64,000 bases of DNA from Candidatus Obscuribacter sp. GTDB taxonomy: Bacteria > Cyanobacteriota > Vampirovibrionia > Obscuribacterales > Obscuribacteraceae. The first letter of the stretch is position 1. The number at the start of each line of letters is the position of its first letter. The stretch is taken from positions 124,001-188,000 of the forward strand of contig JADKDV010000001.1 in assembly GCA_016718315.1 (NCBI GenBank). The letters are read 5' to 3'. Positions 54,377 to 63,990 of this stretch are shown here, one piece after another. The notes below the pieces were generated by a model that searched no databases, had not been told where the DNA came from, and saw only the letters and a program-made list of their open reading frames with translations. Position numbers and translations under genes: made by a program.

Positions 54377-55225
54377 TTAGTTTAGGTTGGGAAGGCAAAA
54401 AAGAGCGCGCGCATTGGCTGAAGCTTGCTCACCGATAGTCTCTATCGTGGTAGCTCTCAGCTCGGCAAGTTTTTGCGCTGTCCACCAGACAAAGGAGGGC
54501 TCATTGCGCAGTCCCCGTACCTTTTGTGGGGACAAAAAGGGACAGTCGGTCTCCACCAAAAAGCGGTTGGCATTGACCAGTGGTGCCGCTTGCTGGATAG
54601 ACTCAGCTTTTTTGTAAGTAACAATACCGCTAAATGAGACATAAAAATCCAGTCTGGCAATTGCCTCTAGATGCTCTGGTCCACCTGTAAAACAGTGGAA
54701 TACGCCGCGCACTTTACCCTGACCGTGTCTGGTCAAAAGATCAAAAGCATCTTCCCAGGCATCGCGACAGTGCACAATTACTGGCTTATTGAGAGCTACT
54801 GCCAGTTCTATTTGATCGGCAAAGCACTTGAGTTGTTCTTCTCTTGAGCTATTGTTGTAGTGATAATCAAGACCACATTCGCCCACTGCCACAAATTTGG
54901 CGTGCTGCATTGCTGCTTCGACCTTTTGACCACTGCTTTTGTCCCAGTGTTTAGCCTCATGGGGGTGTTGACCGGCAGCGGCATAGATAAAATCGTGAGC
55001 AGAGATGATTTCAGTCAGTTCTTTAATGCCATCGAGGGTGACGGCTGGATTGACCATTTGCTTGACGCCAGAGCTTTTGGCTCGCTCAATTATCAGTCCG
55101 GTTTCGCCGCTAAAATATTCTTCCACCACATGGGCATGACTGTCGATGATGCCCCCAGGTGTGGATGGCGGCTCTGGTATGGGCCGTTCTTTTTTCTCTT
55201 TACTTGCTGCTTGGTCGCTGGACAT
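54377..55225 (-). CDS. tatD: TatD-family metal-dependent hydrolase
   Basis: About 282 residues from the ATG at 55225, which has AGGCGAT about 8 bases upstream. A longer reading to 55297 lacks support. The TIM-barrel metal ligands are all visible: IDSHAHV, VGECGLDYHY, VIVHCRDAW, VFHCFTGG and VETDCPFLSP. The family comprises 3'-5' DNA/RNA exonucleases or related deoxyribonucleases, and members often lie near metG or rsmA in other genomes. Here it is followed immediately by a kinase gene and may share its transcript. Confidence 0.95.
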   Translation of the reverse strand: MSSDQAASKEKKERPIPEPPSTPGGIIDSHAHVVEEYFSGETGLIIERAKSSGVKQMVNPAVTLDGIKELTEIISAHDFIYAAAGQHPHEAKHWDKSSGQKVEAAMQHAKFVAVGECGLDYHYNNSSREEQLKCFADQIELAVALNKPVIVHCRDAWEDAFDLLTRHGQGKVRGVFHCFTGGPEHLEAIARLDFYVSFSGIVTYKKAESIQQAAPLVNANRFLVETDCPFLSPQKVRGLRNEPSFVWWTAQKLAELRATTIETIGEQASANARALFCLPNLN

Positions 55226-55316
55226 GCTTATCGCCTGACTATGGGAAAAACGCGAATTTACTCTTTTGCTATATTGGAGTAGATTGGAAGCAGGCAAAAT
55301 AGGATAAATCTGGTTT

Positions 55317-55345
55317 TTGCCTGGTTTTACCGGTATCTTTAAATT
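55317..55345 (+). promoter_or_regulatory. Possible sigma70 promoter of the TonB-C-like gene
   Basis: TTGCCT, a 17-base spacer, then TAAATT, about 65 bases before the ATG at 55410. Each box matches the consensus at four of six positions, so support is weak. Confidence 0.3.
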
Positions 55346-55409
55346 ACGGCCTCATTATTAGAGCTCTTTTCATTACAGCAAGCACTTCCTTGCACCAGAA
55401 GAAAAATTT

Positions 55410-56309
55410 ATGCGCTTAAAACACTTTACTACCATTTCACTTTCCCTACTGAGTATGCTCTCAAGCAATTTTGTAAATGAGCCGGCACACGCTGAGGGAG
55501 TTTTGAAAGGCATTATCAACGAAGATACTATCCGCCAAAATGAGTCGCTCAAACGCAATGACATGCTCAAAGGCGTGGACCCATTTGGTAGTGCCCCTGA
55601 AGATCAGCCAGTAGATCAGTTTTTAGAGCCGCCACCTGGCAGTTTTGATGTTAATTCTGGGCGCCCTGCTCCCCCTCAAAAAGAGTTTAAATTTGAGGTC
55701 AACGAGCAGGGTCAAGGCAGCGGCAATTTTGTCAGCCAGCCCGCTCAGCAGGACGAGGCGCCGCGTCAGCCACCACCGCAAAGGCAAAAACCGTTGATTT
55801 CCAGTGCTCAAACCAATAATGAGCCGGACAATTCTGCCGAGATGCAGCTTTTGTGGGATGCCTGGCACAAACGTGTAGCCGAGGCTATATACGTCAGATT
55901 TAACAGTCTGGCCCAGATGGCATTTAAGAGTAGCCCGCCTCTGGCCTGTCAAATTAGCTACGCTGTATCGCGCGATGGTCGCATCGGCAACGTCAAAATT
56001 TTGCAGCAAAGCCCTAATCCCATGTACAACGCTATGTTGCTTGGTGTGGTCAACTCCATGACTTCCAATCCGCTGCTGCAGTTTCCGCCCAACAGTCAGC
56101 GCCATTTTGTCGAAAAAACCGGTACTTTTACCTGGAACTATGGCAACCAGGGCTTTAAATACACAACTAACGATAGAGAAGTGGTCAAAGAGCAAAGACA
56201 GCCTCAAGGCATGATGCAACAGCGTCCGATGCAGCAGATGCAGCAGCAACCAAATCAGATGCAGCAAATGCAACAAATGCTGCAACAAATGTCGGGGCAA
56301 AACCGTTAA
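55410..56309 (+). CDS. Exported TonB C-terminal-like protein with MQQ-rich tail
   Basis: A 299-residue protein. The signal peptide ends near PAHAEG. A disordered P/Q-rich region (EPPPGSFDVNSG, QPPPQRQ) is followed by a TonB/TolA C-terminal-like domain (about 150-250: WHKRVAEAIYVRFN, ISYAVSRDGRIGNVKILQQS, GVVNSMTSNPLLQFP). The tail is Met/Gln-rich (MQQRPMQQMQQQPNQMQQ). There is no membrane anchor, so it is not a classical TonB, and no exbB/exbD is nearby. It ends 3 bases before the glcD-like gene, which suggests one transcript. Confidence 0.78.
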   Translation: MRLKHFTTISLSLLSMLSSNFVNEPAHAEGVLKGIINEDTIRQNESLKRNDMLKGVDPFGSAPEDQPVDQFLEPPPGSFDVNSGRPAPPQKEFKFEVNEQGQGSGNFVSQPAQQDEAPRQPPPQRQKPLISSAQTNNEPDNSAEMQLLWDAWHKRVAEAIYVRFNSLAQMAFKSSPPLACQISYAVSRDGRIGNVKILQQSPNPMYNAMLLGVVNSMTSNPLLQFPPNSQRHFVEKTGTFTWNYGNQGFKYTTNDREVVKEQRQPQGMMQQRPMQQMQQQPNQMQQMQQMLQQMSGQNR

Positions 56310-56312
56310 TCA

Positions 56313-57761
56313 GTGCTGACTGCTAAGACCATATCTGACCTCAAAAAAATAGTTGGCGAGCAAAATGTGCTCACCGATAGTGTTGACTTGAGTCTCTATG
56401 AGCTAGATGCCGAGAGTCTCGACGTGGCTTTGCCTGACGTAGTGGTCTTGCCTGGGAGCGAGAGCGAAGTTGTGGCTGTGATGGAACTAGTGGGTTCAAA
56501 AGGCTTGAAGCTGCCAGTTACTCCCCGGGGCGCTGGTACTGGACTATCTGGCGGTGCCACATGTGTGCGCGGCGGAGTCTCTTTGTCGATGACCAGGATG
56601 AATAAAGTCTTGCATATCGATGAAGTGGAATGCACTGCCCTGGTACAAGTCGGTGCCACCAATGTCTCACTCTCGCAAAAGTCCGCTAAATACAACCTCT
56701 ATTTTGCGCCAGATCCCAGCAGTCAAATTGCCTCCACTATAGGTGGCAATATCGCCGAAAACGCCGGCGGACCGCATACGCTCAAATACGGCATGACTAC
56801 GCACCATGTACTGGCAGTCAATGTGGTGCTAGCTGATGGCAGTTTAATTACTCTGGGCGGTGCTGGTCGTACCAGTGCCACAACTGATCTAGTCGGCATC
56901 ATGGTCGGCTCAGAGGGGACGCTCGGGATAGTGACACAAGCCTTAGTCAGGCTTACACCAGTAGCGCAAAAGGTCGAGACTTTGCTGGCTTATTTTAGCT
57001 CTCTGGGAGCGGGTGGTCAGGCGGTATCAGATATAGTGGCACACGGTGTAGTACCGGCAGCAATGGAAATGATCGATAGTCTTACTCTAAATGCTGTAGA
57101 AGATTATCTGTCCATGGGGCTCAGGCGCGATGCTGGAGCCTTACTAATTATCGAATTAGACGGTCCACTGGCGGGCATTGATGCTGCCCGCAAAATCGTA
57201 GAAGAATGTCTCATTAATAACGGTGTTATTGAGAGTCACTGGGCTGCCAGTGCAGAAGAGCGTGCAAAAATTTGGAAAGCACGAAAGACAAGTTTTGGTG
57301 CTCTTGGCCGAATCGCTCCCCATGGCTATGTGCTGGATGGTGTTATTCCGCGCTCCAGGCTTAGTGAAGCAATCAGTGGTATCGCCCAAATCGGACAAAA
57401 ATACGACTTGCCTATAGCTAATGTCTATCATGCTGGTGATGGCAACTTGCATCCTTGTATGCTTTATCACCGCGACAACAAAAAAGAAGTGGAAAGAGTG
57501 CTTTTGGCTGCGCGCGATATCTTGCATCTATGTGTTGATTTAGGTGGCACCTTATCGGGCGAGCATGGCATTGGCGTCGAAAAACTGATGGAGATGGACT
57601 CCGTCTATAGTGAGCAGGATCTCCGCTATATGGCAGCGCTTAAGTCTGTTTTTGATCCTTTGGGCATTCTCAATCCAGGCAAATTGATTCCCCGCCTCAA
57701 AGGTTGTGGTGAGTCTGGCCAGCGCCCGCTTTTGCGTCATAGTCTGATGGCTGGTTGCTGA
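56313..57761 (+). CDS. glcD: FAD-linked oxidase, GlcD-type subunit
   Basis: A 482-residue flavoprotein of the FAD-binding PCMH/vanillyl-alcohol-oxidase family, resembling glycolate oxidase subunit GlcD or D-lactate dehydrogenase. It starts with GTG at 56313. The FAD-binding blocks TPRGAGTGLSGGAT and FAPDPSSQIASTIGGNIAENA are clear. The C-terminal FAD-oxidase domain carries HAGDGNLHPCML and LSGEHGIGVEKL. It would oxidise a 2-hydroxy acid to a 2-oxo acid. No GlcE or GlcF partner is in the window, so the substrate is open. Confidence 0.9.
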   Translation: MLTAKTISDLKKIVGEQNVLTDSVDLSLYELDAESLDVALPDVVVLPGSESEVVAVMELVGSKGLKLPVTPRGAGTGLSGGATCVRGGVSLSMTRMNKVLHIDEVECTALVQVGATNVSLSQKSAKYNLYFAPDPSSQIASTIGGNIAENAGGPHTLKYGMTTHHVLAVNVVLADGSLITLGGAGRTSATTDLVGIMVGSEGTLGIVTQALVRLTPVAQKVETLLAYFSSLGAGGQAVSDIVAHGVVPAAMEMIDSLTLNAVEDYLSMGLRRDAGALLIIELDGPLAGIDAARKIVEECLINNGVIESHWAASAEERAKIWKARKTSFGALGRIAPHGYVLDGVIPRSRLSEAISGIAQIGQKYDLPIANVYHAGDGNLHPCMLYHRDNKKEVERVLLAARDILHLCVDLGGTLSGEHGIGVEKLMEMDSVYSEQDLRYMAALKSVFDPLGILNPGKLIPRLKGCGESGQRPLLRHSLMAGC

Positions 57762-57824
57762 ATCTTTCTAATAAAGGCGCTGCTCAGTGTACAGAGCTGC
57801 TAAACTTTTACTTTAGGTAATGAG

Positions 57825-59426
57825 ATGACAGAAGCAGTCGCCAAAAACGAATCGCCTTCATCTTGGATTAAATTCCGAGCTGATTTGCTTGCTTCGGTGG
57901 TGGTTTTTTTAGTGGCCTTGCCGCTTTGTATGGGTATTGCCATCGCCTCTGGCTTAGATCCTGCCCATGGCATTGTCACGGGGATAGTAGGCGGCATCGT
58001 AGTTGGATTTTTAGGAGGCAGTCCGTTGCAGGTCAGTGGACCAGCTGCCGGTCTGGCTGTCGTTGTACTGGAGCTAATCAAGGAGCACGGTACTGAGCGA
58101 CTGGGTGTGATTTTTTGTCTGGCTGGTTTGGTCCAAGTCATTGCTGGGCTAGCCAGGCTGGCTCCCTGGTTTAGAGCTGTGCCTCCATCTGTTATCAATG
58201 GCATGTTATCTGGCATTGGTGTTCTCATTTTGGCGGCACAGTTTCATGTCATGGTGGATGACTCGCCTAAAGGCAGTGGTATCAATAATATCCTTTCGAT
58301 ACCGATGGCTATCTACAAAGGCATGACCGTGCCAGATCCCAGTGCCGGTAGTACTACACACCATCTGGCTGCCATGATTGGTCTTGTTACTATCACCATA
58401 TTGATACTCTGGCAAAAGTTTGCTAAAGGTCGCCTCAAGATATTACCTGGATCTCTGGTGGCAGTATTTCTGGCTACTGTTTTTTCGGCCTTATTAAATT
58501 TGCAAGTGCGTTATGTCGACATCCCAGCTAACATATTTGGCTCTTTGACACTGACTACGTTTTCTGACTTTCAGCACTATCTCAACCGCGAAGTCATCTT
58601 TGATGCTGTCGCTATTGCATTTATAGCAACAGCTGAGACTCTTTTGACTTGTAGTGCTCTGGATAAGTTGCACAGTGGTGCGCGCTCTAACTTTGATCGA
58701 GAACTAATTGCTCAGGGTGTCGGTAATACTCTTTGTGGCATGGTGGGCTGTCTGCCTATGACCGGTGTGATGGTGCGCAGTGGTGTCAATCTGGCTGCTG
58801 GTGCTAAAACTCGGATGTCATCTATTTTGCACGGCTTATGGATCTTGCTTTTTGTTTGTCTTTTGCCCCATGTCCTCGAGCTTATCCCCACATCAGCACT
58901 GGCGGCCTTGCTAGTCTTTACTGGCTATAAGATGATCAACTGGAAAGTATTTAAAGAGATAGGGCGCTACGGCCGCTCTGAGTCGTTTATATATGTTGGT
59001 ACGGTACTTTTGATTGTCTGCCAGGACTTGCTTACTGGTGTGGTTGTTGGAGTGGTATTTTCAGCTCTCAAGCTGCTCTATATCTTTTCGCATTTGGATA
59101 TAAAAGTCAGAGAAGATGTGGACCACAATCGCACTCATGTCTCCTTGAGTGGTGCCGCCACATTTTTGAGCTTACCCAAACTTGCCGACCTGGTCGCTCA
59201 AGTCAAACCAGATACTGAGCTACATGTCCATCTGGAGCAGCTTGACTATATCGATCATGCCTGTCTTGATATGCTCATGAGCTGGGACAGTCAGCACCGG
59301 GCCACCGGTGGCACACTGGTGATTGACTGGGGTGCTCTTGGTACTGTTTTTAGAGAGAGACGCAAAAGCCCCAGGGGAGGCTCTATAGAGTTTCGCGCCA
59401 ATCCCGATAGCAGTGCTGGAAGCTGA
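57825..59426 (+). CDS. SulP-family anion transporter with C-terminal STAS-like domain
   Basis: A 533-residue inner-membrane transporter. The N-terminal half has the SulP pattern (ADLLASVVVFLVALPLCMGI, GLDPAHGIVTGIVGGIVVGF, LQVSGPAAGLAVVVLEL), with about 10-12 hydrophobic segments up to about residue 430. Later GNTLCGMVGCLPMTGVMVRSG and FTGYKMINWKVF are typical. A STAS-like domain (about 440-510: HVHLEQLDYIDHACLDMLMSW) ends the protein. Family members carry sulfate, bicarbonate or other anions. No carbonic anhydrase or sulfate gene is adjacent, so the ion is not determined. Confidence 0.92.
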   Translation: MTEAVAKNESPSSWIKFRADLLASVVVFLVALPLCMGIAIASGLDPAHGIVTGIVGGIVVGFLGGSPLQVSGPAAGLAVVVLELIKEHGTERLGVIFCLAGLVQVIAGLARLAPWFRAVPPSVINGMLSGIGVLILAAQFHVMVDDSPKGSGINNILSIPMAIYKGMTVPDPSAGSTTHHLAAMIGLVTITILILWQKFAKGRLKILPGSLVAVFLATVFSALLNLQVRYVDIPANIFGSLTLTTFSDFQHYLNREVIFDAVAIAFIATAETLLTCSALDKLHSGARSNFDRELIAQGVGNTLCGMVGCLPMTGVMVRSGVNLAAGAKTRMSSILHGLWILLFVCLLPHVLELIPTSALAALLVFTGYKMINWKVFKEIGRYGRSESFIYVGTVLLIVCQDLLTGVVVGVVFSALKLLYIFSHLDIKVREDVDHNRTHVSLSGAATFLSLPKLADLVAQVKPDTELHVHLEQLDYIDHACLDMLMSWDSQHRATGGTLVIDWGALGTVFRERRKSPRGGSIEFRANPDSSAGS

Positions 59427-59575
59427 GCTATAGCGGCTGTACACCATATAGATAGATTAAATTAGGGTGTAATTCGGCTGATAAACGGGTAAGATTGGTC
59501 TATGAAGGTCAATCTACTTACCACTTGTTTTATTTCTCACTGTCCGACTCTGTCGGCTCAGACGTTTTAGCTTCT

Positions 59576-59580
59576 GGAGG
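59576..59580 (+). promoter_or_regulatory. Shine-Dalgarno deciding a TTG start for hflX
   Basis: GGAGG 7 bases before TTG at 59588. The longer frame from 59495 has no such site. Confidence 0.7.
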
Positions 59581-59587
59581 ATACGAT

Positions 59588-61369
59588 TTGCACGGCAAAC
59601 TTGATTTAGGAAAATCCAAAGGACTTAAACAGTCTGAGATAAAAAAGCTGAATCGGTTGTTGCAAAAACGTATACCTAAGGACAAAATCCTCACTTTAGA
59701 ATTAGCCGACAGCGTTGCTGAAATTTCCCAGGAGACGGGCTATCCACTCTCTGTTGTGGTTAATCGTCGTGGTCATGTGGTCAATGTCACTGTTGGTCAT
59801 CCTTTTGAAGTCAAAATGCCCGAGCTAAAGGGCGTGAGAGTGGGACCTGGTCGGCTTTGTGGTCATCGCATAATTCATACTACTTTTCCTTTGCCAGTCA
59901 AAGCTGTAGAAGAAAAAGTACAAACTGATAAACCCAGTGGACGGGCAGGCAAGAGCCCCAGCCCCGAAGTCAGCTATGCTAAAGAGACTCTGCATTTTTT
60001 GGCTAAAAATCGTCTTGATTTATTAGCTCAAATTGTAGTTGACCCATCCGGTAGTTTTTCTCGCACCAGAGGGGAGCATGGCAAACTTGCTGACCAGGTG
60101 CAAATTGCTCATTTGCTGCCCGGCCGCGATGCCGATGGCAAGCTCTGGAAAATTTTGCCACCACTAACAGCCAGGCGTGCTGAGGACGATAATTTCGAAG
60201 AATTGATGAGTGCTCTTGAAGAAGAATTCCGCACTCAGGCTCCAGATCTGGCTGTGGCAGAGGGAGAAGAAAGAGCATTTTTGATTGGTCTTATTTGTGA
60301 TGGTAGTAATAGCTGGCAAGTAGAAGACGATCTGGATGAATTGGCCAGATTGGCCCGCACCGCCGGTGCTACCGTTTGTGGTCGGCTGACTCAGACTCGT
60401 CAGGGGCCAGATCCTAAGTTTTTTCTTGGCTCTGGCAAAATGCAAGAAGTAGCACTACTGGTGGAAGAACTTGGTGCTACTTTGCTGGTGGTTGACCAGG
60501 AGTTGACCCCCAACCAGCAGCGCAATGTTGAAGATACTGTCGGCGTCAAAGTAATCGATCGTACTGAGCTTATCCTTGATATCTTTGCTCAAAGAGCGCA
60601 AACAAAAGAAGGTAAATTACAAGTCGAATTGGCTCAGCTAAAGTATCTCTATCCCAGACTGATTGGCAAAGGTGAGACTTTGTCCAGACTGGGTGGTGGT
60701 ATCGGTACTAGAGGTCCTGGTGAGACCAAGCTAGAAATCGATAGACGTCGTATCCGCGAAAAAATCACATTTTTAGAAGAAGACGCAAAACGCATCAAAA
60801 ATCACCGCGATGTGCAAAGACAAAGACGGGTTGCCGAGCATCTACCGGTGGTGGCACTGACTGGCTATACCAATAGTGGCAAATCGACACTACTCAATGC
60901 TTTGACCAAGTCAGATGTGGTTACTGGTGACAAATTATTTGCTACTCTTGACCCGACCACTAGACGTACTTCATTGCCCGACCACAGTCCTGTGCTCATA
61001 TCAGATACTGTGGGCTTTATCAAAAAGCTGCCGACATCTCTGGTTACAGCTTTTAGAGCCACTCTCGAAGAAGTGGCTGTAGCTGATGTGCTGGTCCACG
61101 TAGTTGATGCCGCACATCCCAATGTACTTGAACACATTAGCTCTGTGCATGATGTATTGAGTGATCTCGGTGCTGTAGATAAGCCCATGATTACAGTGCT
61201 CAATAAGGCTGATAAAGTGCGCAAAGAAGATTTAGCCTGGCTTGTGGCGCAGGTGCCTAATCCTGTAGTGAGTTCTGCCACTATGCGCTTTGGACTGGGC
61301 AGTATTCTCAACAAAATACAGGAAGTAATATCTGAAGTCTGTCCTGAAAGACAAAAATACACTGCCTGA
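59588..61369 (+). CDS. hflX: GTPase HflX with extended N-terminus
   Basis: About 593 residues from TTG at 59588, set by GGAGG 7 bases upstream. HflX is a ribosome-associated GTPase that splits stalled 70S ribosomes under stress. The first 180 residues (SVVVNRRGHVVNVTVG, GVRVGPGRLCGHRIIHT) form the N-terminal extension found in HflX of some phyla. The HflX core follows (ARLARTAGATVCGRLTQTRQ, FFLGSGKMQEVALLVEEL, LLVVDQELTPNQQRNVED, GGGIGTRGPGETKLEIDRR). The GTPase domain has G1 GYTNSGKST, G3 DTVGFIKKLP and G4 NKAD. It is followed 27 bases later by a TPR gene. Confidence 0.96.
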   Translation: MHGKLDLGKSKGLKQSEIKKLNRLLQKRIPKDKILTLELADSVAEISQETGYPLSVVVNRRGHVVNVTVGHPFEVKMPELKGVRVGPGRLCGHRIIHTTFPLPVKAVEEKVQTDKPSGRAGKSPSPEVSYAKETLHFLAKNRLDLLAQIVVDPSGSFSRTRGEHGKLADQVQIAHLLPGRDADGKLWKILPPLTARRAEDDNFEELMSALEEEFRTQAPDLAVAEGEERAFLIGLICDGSNSWQVEDDLDELARLARTAGATVCGRLTQTRQGPDPKFFLGSGKMQEVALLVEELGATLLVVDQELTPNQQRNVEDTVGVKVIDRTELILDIFAQRAQTKEGKLQVELAQLKYLYPRLIGKGETLSRLGGGIGTRGPGETKLEIDRRRIREKITFLEEDAKRIKNHRDVQRQRRVAEHLPVVALTGYTNSGKSTLLNALTKSDVVTGDKLFATLDPTTRRTSLPDHSPVLISDTVGFIKKLPTSLVTAFRATLEEVAVADVLVHVVDAAHPNVLEHISSVHDVLSDLGAVDKPMITVLNKADKVRKEDLAWLVAQVPNPVVSSATMRFGLGSILNKIQEVISEVCPERQKYTA

Positions 61370-61396
61370 TGACAAATGAAGATAAAGGAATAAAGC

Positions 61397-62716
61397 ATGG
61401 CTACCTCTGTAACTGGTGATCTTGAGCTGGCTTTATTGCAATTTCAAAGAGGGCAACTGCGAGAAGTGATAGTCTCTTTGCGCCCTCTTTTAATAGAGAT
61501 GCGCCTCAAGCGACAGGACAAAAATGGTCGCGGAGCTACCTCGCCAGAATTGCGCGCTGGTCTGTTTTTGATATACGGACGGGTGCACCATTTGATGGAA
61601 GACCGGGAGGAAGCCAGTGATGCTTTTGAGAGTGCAAGAGAGTACAACGGCTCAGATCTCAGGCTAATTGATGAAATTGCTCTGGAGAGCGCCTATCTGA
61701 CCTATGACTTTGACCAGAGCGCTGAGCACTTACATTCTTTAGTGGAGGTCTGTGCCAGAATCAAGAGCAAACAAAGTGACCAGACGCTTATTGTTCTTGC
61801 TCACTGTTACTTGGGGCAGGCCTATCTTGCTAAAGGTGATTTATTCCAGGCCGGCAAAGAGTTGCGCACTGCCTTTGGTATCAGTAGAGTACTGCCGGCT
61901 GCTCAGGTCTATGCCAGTTATTTGCCCCTCGCTCTCCTGGCTCTCTTGCACCTTAACGAAGGTCGGATGACTCTGGCTGCGGCCATGGCTCGTGATGCTC
62001 TTAACGCTGTCGACGACGGAGCAGCAGCCCGCTTGGCTAAGGGCGAAGCGCTCATTAGTAGTGCTTACAATGTCTTGCCATTGATAGTTTTGACTAGAGC
62101 ATTGACTCAGCAGGGGCTGCCTACGAGAGCCTTGATAGCTGCCAGCGTTGGGTATGATCAATCTCTTGAAACATTTGGCGATGAACACAGTTTATTTAGA
62201 CAGGCTCTGGCAGCAAGAGCAAGAGCACTAATGAACAGTCATGATTATGGTACGGCCTCTCAGGACTACGAGCAGCTTTTGCAAATTATCGAACAGCGTG
62301 CCAGAGAGCATAAGATGGATACTAATGTCCAGACATTGCTCGGTTATATACTGCGTACCGAGCTGTCTCTCTGTCTGGCTCGCAGTGGCGAGAGCGCTAA
62401 AGCACAAAAGTATCTGGAGCAAAATCTCAAAATGATGACTAGCTCTGGTATGGACTCAGTTGATATTAGCAATGTCGCCAATGTCGATGCCGTTGAACGC
62501 GACATCCTCAAACGTAGTGCTGCCAGTTGCTATATGGAACAACAGCTGATTGAGGAGTTATCGGTGGCATATTTGAGGCAGGGTAAGGTCGGCGATATGG
62601 TACGACTGATGCCTGCATCTATTCGGGCAGATTATAATTGTCGCCTGGAGCGAGCTGTCAGTCTACTCAATTTTGTCATCAAAAAAGGTCAGGACTTACT
62701 TGAGCCTAAGCCCTAA
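61397..62716 (+). CDS. Cytosolic TPR-repeat protein
   Basis: A 439-residue protein; ATG preceded by AAAGGA. No signal peptide. TPR-like helical pairs run through the whole sequence (IYGRVHHLMEDREEASDAFE, AHCYLGQAYLAKGDLFQAGK, LLALLHLNEGRMTLAAAMAR, LCLARSGESAKAQKYLEQN). The function is probably protein-protein interaction; no specific family is seen. It follows hflX closely, so a role in the same stress response is possible but unproven. Its 3' end overlaps the convergent secreted-protein gene by 4 bases. Confidence 0.8.
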   Translation: MATSVTGDLELALLQFQRGQLREVIVSLRPLLIEMRLKRQDKNGRGATSPELRAGLFLIYGRVHHLMEDREEASDAFESAREYNGSDLRLIDEIALESAYLTYDFDQSAEHLHSLVEVCARIKSKQSDQTLIVLAHCYLGQAYLAKGDLFQAGKELRTAFGISRVLPAAQVYASYLPLALLALLHLNEGRMTLAAAMARDALNAVDDGAAARLAKGEALISSAYNVLPLIVLTRALTQQGLPTRALIAASVGYDQSLETFGDEHSLFRQALAARARALMNSHDYGTASQDYEQLLQIIEQRAREHKMDTNVQTLLGYILRTELSLCLARSGESAKAQKYLEQNLKMMTSSGMDSVDISNVANVDAVERDILKRSAASCYMEQQLIEELSVAYLRQGKVGDMVRLMPASIRADYNCRLERAVSLLNFVIKKGQDLLEPKP

Positions 62717-63990
62717 AAGCGCATTGAATTAAGACCTCTGTAGAGCATCTGGTTGACACTGCGGTTAACTGCCCGGTTGACAGTGCGTCCTACTTGTCTG
62801 CTTACACCGCGCACCATGGGCGGTGTAGTAAAGCCTCGCTGTGGTGCGGCCATGCGCTGTCCACCAGTAGCAGCACCGCCATTCTGTTTTTGCATATTCA
62901 TCAGCATATTCATCATGCCTGGCATGACAGCAGCATCTGGACTGACTGTAAAGCCACCGGCAGGCATATCGGGCGGATTGGCGGCACTCATATTGCCGGT
63001 GTTGGCACCGGCGCCCTGGAAGTTGCCACTGCCTGCGCCTTGCTCTTGCTGCAGTACCTGACCAAAGAGCGGAGCTTGATTATTTGCTTGTGTATTTGCT
63101 TGAGGCTGGCTCCACTGCTGCGATTGAGTCGGTTGTGTCTGCATATTTGCTTGCGGTTGACTCCACTGCTGCGACTGAGTGGGCATAGGCTGACTGTTAA
63201 ACTGAGGTTGTTGTGCTGGCTTAGCCATTTTGATTGGTTTTGAGCTGCCCTTGCCTTTGCCACCACCAGGAGTGATCCAGCCTGAGCTAGAGACACTGTT
63301 GTCTTGCATTGGCACTGGCTGGCTTACCATGTTATTGCCACCATTATTATTGCCAGGATTGACCCAGCCAGAGCTGGATAGTCCGCTACCCTGATTGCCC
63401 ATGGGTTGGCTAAAGTTGCCGCCACCATTATTACCACTACTATTGCTTGTGCTGCCAGGATTGACCCAGCCAGAAGTTGACAGACCGCCGCCATTATTTT
63501 GATTGGCGAATTCTTGTTGCAGCTCAGCATCACCATCAAAGGGAGTCTGGGTTTGCGGCTGTGGATAAGAATTGTCGACTTGATTGCCCAGTGTGTCTGG
63601 TGTCACCCAGCCAGAAGTGGAAGTCTGGTCCTGACCAGCACCACCGCCACCGCCTGAGGGTTGAATGAAATCTGATTGGCCAAGCTGGTTTTGTGCTGGG
63701 TAGTTAAAACTATTGCCTGGCACCATTTGTCCGCTATTGTAGACGCCACTTTGGGGGGCTACTGGTTGTTGTGTTGGTTTAGCGACAGTCTTGCCTTTGA
63801 CTGGTGCTTTGGCCAAAGACTTGGCTGGTGACGCCTGTGGTTTTACTTTGTTGTTTAAGAAGCTGCCGGGGGGTGCGTTTTGGAAATTGTCATAGCTATA
63901 GGCGTCCTGAGCTAAAGCATGTTGAATGCTCCCTGCCAGGGCAAGACTCAGAGCCAGAGCACTTATTGCTAGCACTGATTTTCTAGACAT
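62713..63990 (-). CDS. Exported Q/N/G-rich protein with SSGWV repeats
   Basis: About 425 residues. ATG at 63990 (a GTG directly before it is an alternative); no ribosome site is obvious. The signal peptide runs VLAISALALSLALAGSIQHALAQ. The mature protein is low complexity, Gln/Asn/Gly/Pro-rich, and holds four copies of an (S/T)SGW(V/I)xP motif (TSGWVTPD, TSGWVNPG, SSGWVNPG, SSGWITPG) and two copies of QSQQWSQPQAN. The C-terminus turns basic and hydrophobic (RQVGRTVNRAVNRSVNQMLY). No family recognised. It looks like a structural or adhesive surface protein. The window ends 10 bases upstream, so its promoter is outside. Confidence 0.75.
   Translation of the reverse strand: MSRKSVLAISALALSLALAGSIQHALAQDAYSYDNFQNAPPGSFLNNKVKPQASPAKSLAKAPVKGKTVAKPTQQPVAPQSGVYNSGQMVPGNSFNYPAQNQLGQSDFIQPSGGGGGAGQDQTSTSGWVTPDTLGNQVDNSYPQPQTQTPFDGDAELQQEFANQNNGGGLSTSGWVNPGSTSNSSGNNGGGNFSQPMGNQGSGLSSSGWVNPGNNNGGNNMVSQPVPMQDNSVSSSGWITPGGGKGKGSSKPIKMAKPAQQPQFNSQPMPTQSQQWSQPQANMQTQPTQSQQWSQPQANTQANNQAPLFGQVLQQEQGAGSGNFQGAGANTGNMSAANPPDMPAGGFTVSPDAAVMPGMMNMLMNMQKQNGGAATGGQRMAAPQRGFTTPPMVRGVSRQVGRTVNRAVNRSVNQMLYRGLNSMRF

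Noticed and set aside
59495..59587. Longer N-terminus of hflX from TTG at 59495
   Set aside because: No ribosome site there, while GGAGG lies 7 bases before TTG at 59588.
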